Shown in pieces: positions 43,487 to 53,107 of a stretch of DNA of 64,000 nucleotides. Both the position numbers and the translations under genes were made by a program. Numbering within the stretch: the stretch's first letter is position 1; every line of letters starts with the position of its first letter. A model generated the notes under the pieces. The model had not been told where the DNA came from and ran no database searches. It saw only the letters and a program-made list of their open reading frames with translations. The stretch spans positions 1 to 64,000 of the forward strand of contig CBDCLY010000015.1 in NCBI GenBank assembly GCA_965218715.1, read 5' to 3'. The stretch is from CBDCLY01 sp965218715. GTDB lineage: Bacteria > Bacteroidota > Bacteroidia > Flavobacteriales_E > Vicingaceae.

Positions 43487-43921
43487 TTACACCTCCATCA
43501 CCATCTTGTAATGATCAATGTCGCATTCTGAAAACATTTCGCCTACGGCTTTGAATCCTTGTCGCTCGTAAAAAGGAATGGCTTTTAGTTGGGCATGCAT
43601 GTAAAGCGTTTGTTGGGTTTCCTTGGCGTCTTTTATTACTCGGGATAAGATCTTTCCGCCATGGCCTTGGTTGCGGTATTCCTTCAGTAGCGCAAATCGT
43701 TCCAGTTTGGTTTTGTCTCCTATCTTCCTCCACCTGGCCGTAGCAATGGGTTTTTCGTTCAGGTACAGTAAATAATGTTCTGAACTGCTCTCAAACTCAT
43801 CAAACTCCTCTCGTTCATCCACTTCCTGCTCTTGCACAAATACCAAATCCCTGATGGTTCTGGCCGCTTCAAATAGTTCTTCTTCCTGGTATTTAAACCG
43901 CTGTATTCTGATGCTTTCCAT
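43487..43921 (-). CDS. GNAT-family N-acetyltransferase
   Basis: 144 residues from ATG 43921, chosen because family members begin with the short IRIQRFKYQEEE strand. It contains VFVQEQEVDEREEFDEFE, ATARWRKIGDKTKLERFALL, the acetyl-CoA loop EYRNQGHGGKIL (R/Q-x-x-G-x-G) and LYMHAQLKAIPFYERQGF, matching the ElaA/YjdJ-like subgroup of small GNATs. Substrate unknown. Divergent from the moxR-bat operon with about 90 bases between starts. Confidence 0.88.
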   Translation of the reverse strand: MESIRIQRFKYQEEELFEAARTIRDLVFVQEQEVDEREEFDEFESSSEHYLLYLNEKPIATARWRKIGDKTKLERFALLKEYRNQGHGGKILSRVIKDAKETQQTLYMHAQLKAIPFYERQGFKAVGEMFSECDIDHYKMVMEV

Positions 43922-44011
43922 GCCTGTAAAAATAGTTAACAATATTTAACAGCGGGCCGCAAGTGCTGCCCCTTTATGGGTTTTAATTTAGCAATCAAAA
44001 TATCTGAAAAC

Positions 44012-45052
44012 ATGGAAGAACCTATCGTCGCGGAAACAAGTCCACAGCCTAGCAATGGCAATGAAGTGGACATCAAGTCTTTAAATGAAAAAATTCAAAA
44101 AGAAAGCGCTTTTGTAGACCTGCTTTCCATGGAAATGGAAAAGGTAATTGTAGGCCAAAAACACATGGTAGAACGCCTACTGGTTGGTTTGCTTTCTGAT
44201 GGTCACATCCTCCTTGAAGGAGTGCCAGGATTGGCCAAAACATTAGCCATCAATACTTTAGCAACTACAGTTGAAGCGGCCTTTAGCCGAATTCAATTCA
44301 CTCCCGACCTTCTGCCTGCCGATTTAATTGGCACCATGATCTACAGTCAGAAAAAAGAAGAATTCAGCATTAAGAAGGGTCCCATCTTCGCCAATTTTAT
44401 CTTGGCCGATGAAATCAACCGTGCTCCAGCAAAAGTGCAAAGTGCTTTGCTAGAAGCCATGCAGGAAAAACAAGTCACCATTGGCGATGAAACGTTCCCG
44501 CTCCCTAAACCATTCTTAGTATTAGCCACTCAAAACCCAGTGGAACAAGAAGGCACTTATCCCCTGCCTGAAGCGCAAGTAGATCGTTTCATGCTGAAAG
44601 TGGTGCTGGGCTATCCCAAAAAAGAAGAAGAGAAAAAAATTGTTCGTTCCAACATTGCCAAATTGGGCATGCCCAAAGCAAAAACCATTTTAAAACCTGC
44701 CGACATCATCAAAGCGCGCGACTTAGTGAGAGAGGTGTACATGGACGAGAAAATTGAGCAATACATCATTGATATCGTTTTTGCAACGCGAAATCCTTCC
44801 GATTATGGATTGGATAAAATGGCCAATTACATCACTTTCGGTGGTTCTCCAAGAGCAAGCATCAGCTTGGCTTTGGCGGCTAAAGCTTATGCCTTCATTA
44901 AAAGAAGAGGTTATGTGATTCCAGAAGATGTAAGGGCCATCGCCAAAGATGTATTGAGGCATCGAATCGGACTGAGTTATGAAGCGGAAGCAGAAGACAT
45001 CAGCACGGAAGACATTATCAACGACATTCTTAATGCAGTAGAAGTTCCATAA
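44012..45052 (+). CDS. MoxR-family AAA ATPase
   Basis: 346 residues from ATG 44012; an in-frame ATG 36 bases upstream is possible. Walker A is EGVPGLAKTLAIN near residue 72 (GxxGxxKT with Ala), Walker B ILADEINRAPAKVQ, and sensor/Arg-finger region ATQNPVEQEGTYPLPEAQVDRF. MoxR ATPases act as chaperones that activate vWA-domain partners; here the partners are encoded directly downstream. It is the first gene of a compact operon. Confidence 0.95.
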   Translation: MEEPIVAETSPQPSNGNEVDIKSLNEKIQKESAFVDLLSMEMEKVIVGQKHMVERLLVGLLSDGHILLEGVPGLAKTLAINTLATTVEAAFSRIQFTPDLLPADLIGTMIYSQKKEEFSIKKGPIFANFILADEINRAPAKVQSALLEAMQEKQVTIGDETFPLPKPFLVLATQNPVEQEGTYPLPEAQVDRFMLKVVLGYPKKEEEKKIVRSNIAKLGMPKAKTILKPADIIKARDLVREVYMDEKIEQYIIDIVFATRNPSDYGLDKMANYITFGGSPRASISLALAAKAYAFIKRRGYVIPEDVRAIAKDVLRHRIGLSYEAEAEDISTEDIINDILNAVEVP

Positions 45053-45060
45053 TATCGGCT

Positions 45061-45951
45061 TTGGATAAACAGACTCGAAATACACAGGAATTATTAAAAA
45101 AGGTCAGGAAGATTGAGATCAAGTCCAAAGGACTCTCCAACCAATTGTTCTCTGGTGAATACCACACGGCCTTTAAAGGGCGTGGTATGGCCTTTAGCGA
45201 GGTGCGCGAATACCAAATGGGAGATGAGATCAGAAGCATCGACTGGAACGTAACAGCACGCTTTAATCAGCCGTTTGTCAAGGTCTTTGAAGAAGAAAGA
45301 GAAATGACCGTGATGTTGGTGGTGGACGTGAGTGCTTCTAAAAACTTCGGGACCAGAAAACAATTGAAACAAGACTTGCTGACCGAATTGTGCGCTGTAT
45401 TGGCTTTCTCGGCCATACAGAACAACGATAAAGTGGGCGTCATCTTCTACAGCGATCAATTGGAGAAATTCATTCCTCCTAAAAAAGGGAAGTCGCACAT
45501 TCTGATGATCATCCGTGAATTGATTCACTTTCAGCCTGAACACAAAGGCACTAACCTAAAAGGGGCCCTGGATTTTTTCACATCGGCCATTAAAAAGCGA
45601 TCTACGGCCTTCATCATCTCCGATTTCATGGACGAAGGCTTTGAAGATGCCTTAAAAATTGCCAATAGAAAACACGATGTGGTGGCCTTGCAACTTTCAG
45701 ACATTCGAGAGCAAGAATTGCCCAATGTAGGAATCGTTCAACTGCTGGATGCGGAGACAGGACAACGTTCTTGGATCAATACCAGTCGGAAAAAGAATAG
45801 AAATACCTACAAAGCCAATGCTTTGAAGCGACAAGATGAATTGCAGAAACTGATGCGCCGATCGGGAGTAGATCATACTCAATTACTAACGCATGAGTCC
45901 TATGTTCAACCCTTGATGAACCTGTTTAAAAGAAGAGGAGCCAGACGATGA
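45061..45951 (+). CDS. DUF58/vWA protein of the bat operon
   Basis: 296 residues, TTG start 8 bases past the moxR stop. The DUF58 block has GRGMAFSEVREYQMGDEIRS and IDWNVTARFNQPFVK, then a metal-site motif VVDVSASKNFG (D-x-S-x-S near residue 92). C-terminal DIREQELPNVGIVQLLDAET follows the family pattern. It overlaps the next gene by ATGA. Probable MoxR client. Confidence 0.93.
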   Translation: MDKQTRNTQELLKKVRKIEIKSKGLSNQLFSGEYHTAFKGRGMAFSEVREYQMGDEIRSIDWNVTARFNQPFVKVFEEEREMTVMLVVDVSASKNFGTRKQLKQDLLTELCAVLAFSAIQNNDKVGVIFYSDQLEKFIPPKKGKSHILMIIRELIHFQPEHKGTNLKGALDFFTSAIKKRSTAFIISDFMDEGFEDALKIANRKHDVVALQLSDIREQELPNVGIVQLLDAETGQRSWINTSRKKNRNTYKANALKRQDELQKLMRRSGVDHTQLLTHESYVQPLMNLFKRRGARR

Positions 45952-46928
45952 AGAACTTGATTTGGATCTGTTTGATGCTATTCGCTGCTTTGAGCTTTGG
46001 GCAAAGTGCCACTGCCAGTTTAGAAGAGCAGGAGATTAAAATTGGTGAGCAAACCAGCATCACAATTGAATTGCGTTTGCCTGCTGGAGAAGACAACATC
46101 ATCTTCCCTGCCCTGCAAGACACCATCAGCAAGTTTGTAGAGATTGTTTCAGTTTCTAACATCGATACCACTTTTGATGAAGAAGACATTGGCATCAAGA
46201 TTTTTACACAAACCCTGCAGATTACTTCCTGGGACAGCGGATACCATGCCCTTCCGCCTTTTCTCTTCAGCATCAATAGAGAACCACTTTACAGCAATGC
46301 GGGCATTCTGCATGTGATTGCCGTGCCAGTGAACACAGAAGAAGACATCAAAGACATTAAAGACATCATTGAGGTGCCTTTCTCTTTATGGGATTGGATC
46401 TTGAGCAATCGCAAATTGATATTGAGCATTTTGCTCTTAGTAGCATTGCTGATAGTGGCTTACTTCATCATCAAGAAATACTTCCTGAACAAAGCAGAAG
46501 ATGGTGAAGAACAAGCACCTTTGATTCCAGCGCATGTGATTGCCCATGATAAATTGCAAGACTTGAAGGCAAAAAATTTATGGCAAAATGGAGAGACCAA
46601 GGCCTATCATTCTGAGCTTACCTTCATTCTAAGGGAGTACTTAGAATTGGCCTATCAAATTCCTGCGCTTGAAATGAGTAGTAGTGAAACTACCGCTTTA
46701 ATTAAAACACTTCAACTATCTGATAAAAAATGGATTGAGCAAATAGATTTTATTCTAAATATTGCCGATATGGCCAAGTTTGCCAAGCAAAATCCTTTGA
46801 GCAATGAGAATGAAGAAGCGTGGAAAATCACCCATGATTTTGTGGATTGGTCGGCCAAGGAAATAGAAAAAAAGGAGCAAGAAAAAGCGACTCAAGTGCA
46901 AGCAATTGAAAAACCGATTGAGGAATGA
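45948..46928 (+). CDS. BatD-like/DUF4381-type membrane protein
   Basis: 326 residues. Signal peptide (IWICLMLFAALSFGQ), a periplasmic beta-rich domain with IKIGEQTSITIELRLPAGE (BatD-like), one membrane helix at about residues 160-180 (LILSILLLVALLIVAYFII), and a cytoplasmic helical tail ending in Glu/Lys-rich sequence with FILREYLELAYQIPALEMS. This sits between the DUF58 gene and batA and overlaps both by 4 bases. The layout matches the small membrane partner regularly found in Bacteroidota bat operons. Confidence 0.85.
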   Translation: MKNLIWICLMLFAALSFGQSATASLEEQEIKIGEQTSITIELRLPAGEDNIIFPALQDTISKFVEIVSVSNIDTTFDEEDIGIKIFTQTLQITSWDSGYHALPPFLFSINREPLYSNAGILHVIAVPVNTEEDIKDIKDIIEVPFSLWDWILSNRKLILSILLLVALLIVAYFIIKKYFLNKAEDGEEQAPLIPAHVIAHDKLQDLKAKNLWQNGETKAYHSELTFILREYLELAYQIPALEMSSSETTALIKTLQLSDKKWIEQIDFILNIADMAKFAKQNPLSNENEEAWKITHDFVDWSAKEIEKKEQEKATQVQAIEKPIEE

Positions 46929-47932
46929 TACGTTGGTGGAACGACATACAATTTTCGAATCCAGAGCTCTTTTTATTATTGGCTCTGATTCCACTTTTGA
47001 TATTGGCTTATTTTCTTCGCTTTAGAAATCAGCAGCCAGCCATTCGTGTTTCCCAATTGGCGCAAGTGTCTTGGTCGGATCAAAGTTTAGTGAATTATTT
47101 AAGGCATCTTCCCTTTGTGTTAAACCTATTTGGATTGTCATTTTTAGTGGTGGTATTGGCCAGGCCACAATCTTCTTTGAGTTGGCAAAATGTAAATACA
47201 GAAGGAATAGACATCGTCATTGCCCTGGACATATCAGGCAGCATGCTGGCAGAAGATTTAAAGCCCAATCGTTTAGAGGCTTCTAAAGACATTGCCATGG
47301 AATTCATTGCTGGTAGGCCAAGTGATCGAATAGGATTGGTGACTTTTAGTGGAGAGAGTTTTACTCAGGCGCCATTAACCACAGATCATGCTGTTTTGAA
47401 GAACCTCTTTAAAGATGTGCAGAACGGGATGATAGAAGATGGTACGGCGATAGGAATGGGTTTGTCTACGGCTGTAAACCGACTGAGAGAGAGCGATGCC
47501 AAAAGCCGAGTGGTGATCTTATTAACCGATGGTTTCAATACCAAAGGATCCATTCCGCCCTTGACTGCAGCTGAGATTGCCAGAGAATTTGGCGTAAGGG
47601 TTTATACCGTCGGTTTAGGAAACAATGGAATGGCCCCCTACCCTTTTAAAACCAGGTTTGGAACCACTAGCTACCAACAAGTGGAGGTAAAAATTGATGA
47701 AGAAACGATGAAGAAGATTTCTGCTGCTACAGGAGGAAAATACTTCAGAGCCACCAACAACAGAAGCTTGAGGGCCATTTATGAAGAAATTGACGGCTTA
47801 GAAAAATCCAAGATAGAAGTAACAGAATACCGCAAGAAGAAAGAAGAGTTTTTGCCTTTTGCAGTGATAGCTGCGCTTTTCTTCTTGCTTGAATTCACAG
47901 TAAAAAACACCTATTTAAAATCCATCAATTAA
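46925..47932 (+). CDS. batA: BatA: membrane vWA-domain protein
   Basis: 335 residues. N-terminal hydrophobic segments (about residues 14-32 and 58-80), a central vWA domain with MIDAS motif ALDISGSMLAEDL (D-x-S-x-S near residue 98), TFSGESFTQAPLT, LTDGFNTKGSI, and a C-terminal membrane helix. BatA and BatB are integrin-like metal-binding domains anchored in the inner membrane; the operon was named for Bacteroides aerotolerance, though its molecular role is unclear. It overlaps its neighbours by 4 bases and 1 base. Confidence 0.92.
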   Translation: MIRWWNDIQFSNPELFLLLALIPLLILAYFLRFRNQQPAIRVSQLAQVSWSDQSLVNYLRHLPFVLNLFGLSFLVVVLARPQSSLSWQNVNTEGIDIVIALDISGSMLAEDLKPNRLEASKDIAMEFIAGRPSDRIGLVTFSGESFTQAPLTTDHAVLKNLFKDVQNGMIEDGTAIGMGLSTAVNRLRESDAKSRVVILLTDGFNTKGSIPPLTAAEIAREFGVRVYTVGLGNNGMAPYPFKTRFGTTSYQQVEVKIDEETMKKISAATGGKYFRATNNRSLRAIYEEIDGLEKSKIEVTEYRKKKEEFLPFAVIAALFFLLEFTVKNTYLKSIN

Positions 47933-48963
47933 TGTTCCGATTTGAACATAGCATTTTCTTGTGGGCTTTATTGCTGATACCAATTTTCATCTTGGTATAT
48001 GGCATTATGGCGAGGTGGAGAAAGAAGGCCAAACAAGCTTTTGCAGAGCAAGAATTGATGGAAATCATCATGCCGACTTATTCTAAGTTTCGTCATCAAT
48101 TGAAATTCATCCTCTTCACCCTTGCTTTTGCTTTATTACTGATCGGCATAGCAAATCCGCAGATTGGCAGCAAATTAGAAGAAGTGAAACGAGAAGGCAT
48201 CGACCTGATCATTGCCATAGATGTTTCCAACAGCATGAAGGCGGAAGATCTTTCTCCCAATCGATTGGAAAGGGCCAAAAGAGCCATGCTACAATTGTTG
48301 AATGAATTGAAGAGCGACCGACTGGGCCTCATTGTATTTGCGGGTGAAGCCTATACCCAATTGCCCATCACTACAGATTATGCGGCGGCAAAATTGTTTT
48401 TGAATACCATTGACACCGACATAGTCCCAACCCAAGGAACGGCCATAGGATCGGCCATAGATTTGGCCATCGAATCTTTTGATTATGAGCAAGGTGGCAA
48501 TAAAGCATTGATCGTGGTTACGGATGGTGAAAACCATGAAGACGATGCCATTAGTGCGGCAGAAACGGCATTTGAAAAAGGCATTAAAGTATTCACCATC
48601 GGCATGGGAACACCAAACGGTGCGCCAATACCAACCTTTAGACGAGGAAAGAAAACGGGCTTTAGACAGGATCAATCTGGTAATACCATTGTGAGTAGTT
48701 TGAATGAAGAGATGTTGGCAGAAATTGCCAATGCTGGTGGGGGGATTTCAGTTAGGGCTACCAATGCCGATGCCGGTTTCGGAATTATTCTGGATGAATT
48801 GAGTGGTTTGGAGAAAACAGAATATGAGAGTCAAATTTACACGGATTATGAAGACCGCTTTCAATTTTTTATTGGAGCCGCCTTCCTCCTCTTTCTTTTG
48901 GCGCTCATTATTCCAGAGCAAAAGAGCAAATGGACGGATAAAATTAATTTATTTGAAGAATGA
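47932..48963 (+). CDS. batB: BatB: membrane vWA-domain protein
   Basis: 343 residues, paralogous to BatA. Two N-terminal membrane segments, then vWA with MIDAS IAIDVSNSMKAEDL (near residue 92), GLIVFAGEAYTQLPITTD, VTDGENHEDDAISAAE, and a C-terminal membrane helix FQFFIGAAFLLFLLALII. The ATG at 47932 shares one base with the BatA stop, and the end overlaps BatC by ATGA. Retains all expected MIDAS residues. Confidence 0.92.
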   Translation: MFRFEHSIFLWALLLIPIFILVYGIMARWRKKAKQAFAEQELMEIIMPTYSKFRHQLKFILFTLAFALLLIGIANPQIGSKLEEVKREGIDLIIAIDVSNSMKAEDLSPNRLERAKRAMLQLLNELKSDRLGLIVFAGEAYTQLPITTDYAAAKLFLNTIDTDIVPTQGTAIGSAIDLAIESFDYEQGGNKALIVVTDGENHEDDAISAAETAFEKGIKVFTIGMGTPNGAPIPTFRRGKKTGFRQDQSGNTIVSSLNEEMLAEIANAGGGISVRATNADAGFGIILDELSGLEKTEYESQIYTDYEDRFQFFIGAAFLLFLLALIIPEQKSKWTDKINLFEE

Positions 48964-49733
48964 AAAAGATCTTGATCTTCTTTTTAATCACTGGATTGGG
49001 CATTAATTTGATGGCGCAATCGGCCATGCAAAATGTTCGTGAAGGAAATGAAGCCTTCAAAAGCAATCAGTTTGACCAAGCAGAACAGCAATACCGCAAG
49101 AGCGTTAGAGACGATGGCAACATGGTTGAAGCGAGCTTTAATTTAGGTGATGCCTTGTACCGACAAGGAAAGTACGAGGACGCCAGTCGGTATTTCCTTC
49201 AAGCGGCAGAAAAGGCTGAAGACAAAAACATCAAGTCGAAGGCTTACCATAACCTTGGCAATTCATTTTTAAAGAATAAAGATTTAGAAAAGAGCATTGC
49301 GGCCTATAAAAATGCCTTGATCAACAATCCAAGCGATGAAGAGAGTCGCTATAATTTATCGTATGCCCTAGCGCAACAGCAGCAGGAACAAGAGCAACAA
49401 GAACAAGAGCAGGATCAAGAAGATCAGGAAGAAAAAGAAGACGAAGAAGACGAAGAAAAGGAGAACGAGGAAAAACAAGATCAAGAGCAGGAACAAGACG
49501 AAGAGAAGCAAGAAGAAGAAAATAAAGAACAAGAAGAGCAAGAGCAGGAAGAACAAGAACAAGAACAAAAAGAACAAAAAGAACAGCAGCAAGAGCAAAA
49601 AGAGCAGCAAGTATCTAGAGAAGATGCTGAACGAATCTTAGAGGCTTTGAATGAGAAGGAGAAGCAGATTCAAGAGAAATTGAAGAAGCAAAAAGGGAAG
49701 AAAGTGAACATGGACATTGAAAAGGACTGGTAA
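48960..49733 (+). CDS. batC: BatC: TPR protein with long Gln/Glu-rich tail
   Basis: 257 residues. Signal peptide (ILIFFLITGLGINLMAQ), then about three TPR units (residues ~25-130, e.g. NFDQAEQQYRK-like helices and AYHNLGNSFLKNKDLEKSIA). Residues ~137-215 are an almost pure Gln/Glu/Asp/Lys low-complexity tract, followed by a predicted coiled coil (AERILEALNEKEKQIQEKLK). TPRs bind partner proteins, presumably BatA/BatB. The tract is much more extreme than the rest of the operon. The end overlaps the start of batD by 17 bases. Confidence 0.9.
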   Translation: MKKILIFFLITGLGINLMAQSAMQNVREGNEAFKSNQFDQAEQQYRKSVRDDGNMVEASFNLGDALYRQGKYEDASRYFLQAAEKAEDKNIKSKAYHNLGNSFLKNKDLEKSIAAYKNALINNPSDEESRYNLSYALAQQQQEQEQQEQEQDQEDQEEKEDEEDEEKENEEKQDQEQEQDEEKQEEENKEQEEQEQEEQEQEQKEQKEQQQEQKEQQVSREDAERILEALNEKEKQIQEKLKKQKGKKVNMDIEKDW

Positions 49734-51522
49734 GTTGAGGATAGCAATTACGTTTCTGTTTGCATTGGCTGGGCTGAATTTAAACGCTGCGGCGCATAGT
49801 TTTGTGGCCAAAATCAGTCATGAAGTGGTTGAAGTTGGACAACGATTTCAAGTCACGTTTTCCATAGATGCTGATGCCAATGGTTTTGCACAGCCAGACT
49901 TCTCTAAATTCAGGGTATTGTCTGGCCCTAACCAATCGCGAGGCATGCAAGTGGTGAATGGACAAATGAGTTCATCTACTTCCTTCAGTTACATCTTGGT
50001 TGCTACAACAGCAGGTACTTATAAAATAGGGCCAGCCAGCATTAATGTGAATGGAGAAAAATACAATACTCAAGCGATTAAGTTAAAAGTCCTAGGCAAA
50101 TCACAAGCGAGTCAGAATGCACAAAGACAGCGACAAGAGCAAAGAAAGCAGGAAGCCAAAACCTTGGCCGATTACATTTACATCAAGGCAATTGTTGACA
50201 AGCGAGAGGCCTATGTAGGGGAAAAAATCAGTGTGACTTACAAACTTTATTCTCGCCTTCCTCTAATGGGCATCAATTTAGAAAAGTTACCTGAATTGAA
50301 TGGTTTCTATTCTCATGAGATAAAAACGGTGTACGATGAAATCAAACTGAGTGAGGAAAACATTGGCGGAGAGAATTATCAGGTGGCAGTATTGCAACAA
50401 GAATTGTTGTATCCACAAAGAAGTGGCGAATTGGAAATTGATCCATTGGCGATGAAAGTCACGGCGCGTGTGCAAACCAGAAGAGCCAAAACGGTATGGG
50501 ATCAAATGATGGGAGCTTATCAACAGCGCGAACTGATTTGTGAAAGTCCGAGGCAAAAGATTAAAGTGCTAGCGCTGCCAAACAATGGAAAACCAAGTGA
50601 TTTTAGTGGAGCAGTTGGAGTTTTCTCTATGGATTTTACAGCAAGCAAAGAAGAAGTAGAATCGAATGAAGCCATCGATTTTAAATTGGAGATTAAGGGA
50701 GAAGGGAATTTGCCATTGATTACAGGACAAGAATTGGTATTTCCTCCCGACTTTGAAGTCTATGATCCTGAGACCAAAAACACTTATCAAATCAATCAGA
50801 GCGGAGCAAAAGGAAGCAAATCATTTAATTATTTAGCCATCCCTAGGCATTCTGGAAATTTCACCATTGATCCAGTGGCCTTCACTTATTTCGATTTGAA
50901 GAGCAAGCAGTACAAGACCTTAAAGAGCAATCCGATCAACATCAGCGTGAAAAGAGGTGCTGGCGAGGCAGAAGAGGCCTATACGCAGCGCGGCAATAAA
51001 AAGAAGAACATAGAAGTAATTGGTGAGGACATTCGCTTCATTGACACCAAGCCTTTAAGTGAGCAGAATTTCACCAAAAACTATTTCGGAAGTTTAAGGT
51101 ATTTCCTTTACTTGCTTTTGGCCCTTGCTCCTAGTCTTTTCTTTTTTCTCTTTGCCAAGCGCTATAAAAAGCGAAAGGCAGATGTTGTGGGATTGAAGAA
51201 GTCCAAGGCCAACAAATTGGCTAAAAAGCGTTTAAAGATCGCTAAAGGTCACTTAGACAATAAAGAAACGAGTCAGTTTTACGATGCCATTGCATCAGGA
51301 TTGTTTGGCTATTTCCAAGACAAGTTCAATTTGGATCAGGCCAATTTGAATGTTGAGAACATTTTAGGAAAAATAAGTGATGCCAATTTAGGCGCTCAAT
51401 TGAAAGGATTGATAGAACAAACTGAGATGGCGCGATTTGCTCCCATGGCAGAAGGTTCTCCAGAGAAAATTTATGAAGAAGCAGTAGAAATTATTCAACA
51501 AATGGAGGCGCTAAACAAATGA
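49717..51522 (+). CDS. batD: BatD: periplasmic beta-domain protein
   Basis: 601 residues. TTG start inside the end of batC; a second TTG at 49735 is possible and both precede the signal-peptide core (ITFLFALAGLNLNAAA). Several Ig-like beta modules follow: FVAKISHEVVEVGQRFQVTF at the start and a repeat of the pattern at VDKREAYVGEKISVTYKL. A membrane helix sits near residue 460 (FLYLLLALAPSLFFFLFA), with a cytoplasmic helical tail. BatD is the largest member of the operon and probably spans the periplasm. It overlaps batE by ATGA. Confidence 0.9.
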   Translation: MKRTGKLRIAITFLFALAGLNLNAAAHSFVAKISHEVVEVGQRFQVTFSIDADANGFAQPDFSKFRVLSGPNQSRGMQVVNGQMSSSTSFSYILVATTAGTYKIGPASINVNGEKYNTQAIKLKVLGKSQASQNAQRQRQEQRKQEAKTLADYIYIKAIVDKREAYVGEKISVTYKLYSRLPLMGINLEKLPELNGFYSHEIKTVYDEIKLSEENIGGENYQVAVLQQELLYPQRSGELEIDPLAMKVTARVQTRRAKTVWDQMMGAYQQRELICESPRQKIKVLALPNNGKPSDFSGAVGVFSMDFTASKEEVESNEAIDFKLEIKGEGNLPLITGQELVFPPDFEVYDPETKNTYQINQSGAKGSKSFNYLAIPRHSGNFTIDPVAFTYFDLKSKQYKTLKSNPINISVKRGAGEAEEAYTQRGNKKKNIEVIGEDIRFIDTKPLSEQNFTKNYFGSLRYFLYLLLALAPSLFFFLFAKRYKKRKADVVGLKKSKANKLAKKRLKIAKGHLDNKETSQFYDAIASGLFGYFQDKFNLDQANLNVENILGKISDANLGAQLKGLIEQTEMARFAPMAEGSPEKIYEEAVEIIQQMEALNK

Positions 51523-52274
51523 GATTAAAACTTCTATTTCTGTTTTTTATGCCGATGGCACTATTTACTCAAACTCAGGAGCAAGTAAATGGCTATGATT
51601 CCGCCAGCACTTATTATCAATCTGGGGAATATACTGCAGCCATTGAGGCCTACCAGAGCTTAATGGATGAAGGCCTAGAATCGGCAGAGTTGCATAATAA
51701 TTTGGGCAATGCACATTTCAAAAACAATGACTTGGCTTTAGCCATTTTACATTTTGAAAAGAGCTTAAAACTTTCACCGAATTATGTTGATGCTAGGCAC
51801 AATTTGGAAATTGCTCAAGCAAGGACTTTAGACAAGATAGAAGCCATTCCAGAATTGTTCATTTATCGTTGGTGGGGACAAATTTACCGCCTCTTCCCGG
51901 TTCAAAGCTGGGCCAATGGAAGCATTGCATTCCTATTTCTATTTTCTTGCTGTTTAGGCTTGTACTTTCTAGCCGATTCTAGCTCTTTGAAAAAAACAGG
52001 TTTTTTCATTGGTTTAGCCGCTTTGATTTTGGCTTTGTTTAGTTTGTTCATGGCACAGCAGCAAAGTCATAACTTATCGAATGCAAGTCATGCCATCATC
52101 ATTGAACCTACCGTAAATTTGAACAGCTCGCCCAGTGAAGGAAGTTCTAAACTGTTTGTGTTGCACGAAGGGACAAAAGTTAAGATTGTAGACCAATTGG
52201 AAGGCTGGATAGAGGTTGCCTTGCCCAATGGCAATCAGGGTTGGTTGCCTTCGGATCATTGCGCAGAGATTTAA
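51519..52274 (+). CDS. batE: BatE: TPR/SH3 membrane protein
   Basis: 251 residues. Signal peptide, two to three TPRs (SASTYYQSGEYTAAIEAYQS, AELHNNLGNAHFKNNDLALA), two membrane helices (about 128-150 and 155-175), and a C-terminal SH3-like domain with TVNLNSSPSEGSSKLFVLHE and GWIEVALPNGNQGWLP. This is the standard BatE layout and closes the operon moxR to batE. It ends with a 4-base overlap with the convergent MBL-fold gene, so transcription must stop inside or past that gene. Confidence 0.9.
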   Translation: MRLKLLFLFFMPMALFTQTQEQVNGYDSASTYYQSGEYTAAIEAYQSLMDEGLESAELHNNLGNAHFKNNDLALAILHFEKSLKLSPNYVDARHNLEIAQARTLDKIEAIPELFIYRWWGQIYRLFPVQSWANGSIAFLFLFSCCLGLYFLADSSSLKKTGFFIGLAALILALFSLFMAQQQSHNLSNASHAIIIEPTVNLNSSPSEGSSKLFVLHEGTKVKIVDQLEGWIEVALPNGNQGWLPSDHCAEI

Positions 52275-53107
52275 ATCCAATCGGAGAAACGGATGCTCTC
52301 CTCCATGCGTGGTCCTTTCTCTGTTGCTTTTAATTGCACCACTTCATTATCGAAATCGTGTTCCATAAAAAGGAAAAGTTGCTCATCCAGGGCCTTTTGG
52401 TAAAATTTTGCTCGATCGTCTAAAGTTAGCAAGGGTCGGGTATCATATCCCATCACATAAGGCATGGGAAGATGACCAACAGAAGGCAGTAAATCTGCGA
52501 CAAAGGCCAGCTTTTGATGTTTGTAGGAAATGATAGGAATCATTTGAGCTTCTGTATGTCCGTAGGCATAAAAAATCTCAAACAAATCGAAAGGCTCTTG
52601 ATCAACAAATTTCAATTGTCCAAGTTCTTGCATGGGCATGATGTTTTCGGTTAAGAAAGAAGCCCGCTCCCTCCTATTGGGTTTTGTTGCCCATTCCCAA
52701 TGTTTGCTATTGCTCCAATAAGTGGCGTTTTTAAAGGTGGCTTTGAAACTGCTTTTATCTTCATTCCATTGGATGCCACCGCCACAATGATCAAAATGCA
52801 AATGGGTTAAAAACACATCGGTGATTTCATCCTCGTGGAAACCAGCATTTCGGATGGAAGAAATTAAGTCGTTGTTACCAAAAAGAAAATAATAGGAGAA
52901 GAACTTATCGCTCTGTTTGTTGCCCATTCCATTGTCGATGAGGATCAATCGATCGCCATCTTTGATGAGCAAGCAGCGCATCGACCAAGGGCACATGTTA
53001 TTAGAATCGGCAGGATTGCTCTTTTGCCAAATGGATTTAGGCACAACGCCAAACATGGCACCGCCATCCAATTTAAAATTCCCCGTTTCTATTTTATACA
53101 ATTCCAT
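52271..53107 (-). CDS. MBL-fold metallo-hydrolase
   Basis: 278 residues. The metal motif THLHFDHCGG (H-x-H-x-D-H) is near residue 95, with an earlier LLIKDGDRLILIDNGMG strand, later GHTEAQMIPI (third His), and VADLLPSVGH. The arrangement follows the lactonase/AttM-like branch, but many related enzymes have other substrates, so no specific reaction is claimed. No signal peptide. It is the last gene of a minus-strand trio with CsaA and DinB (zero-base gap to csaA). Confidence 0.82.
   Translation of the reverse strand: MELYKIETGNFKLDGGAMFGVVPKSIWQKSNPADSNNMCPWSMRCLLIKDGDRLILIDNGMGNKQSDKFFSYYFLFGNNDLISSIRNAGFHEDEITDVFLTHLHFDHCGGGIQWNEDKSSFKATFKNATYWSNSKHWEWATKPNRRERASFLTENIMPMQELGQLKFVDQEPFDLFEIFYAYGHTEAQMIPIISYKHQKLAFVADLLPSVGHLPMPYVMGYDTRPLLTLDDRAKFYQKALDEQLFLFMEHDFDNEVVQLKATEKGPRMEESIRFSDWI

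Noticed and set aside
49368..49610. Long Leu/Phe-rich open frame on the minus strand within batC
   Set aside because: It is the complement of the GAA/CAA-rich tract and has no start context; a mirror of the Gln/Glu repeat.
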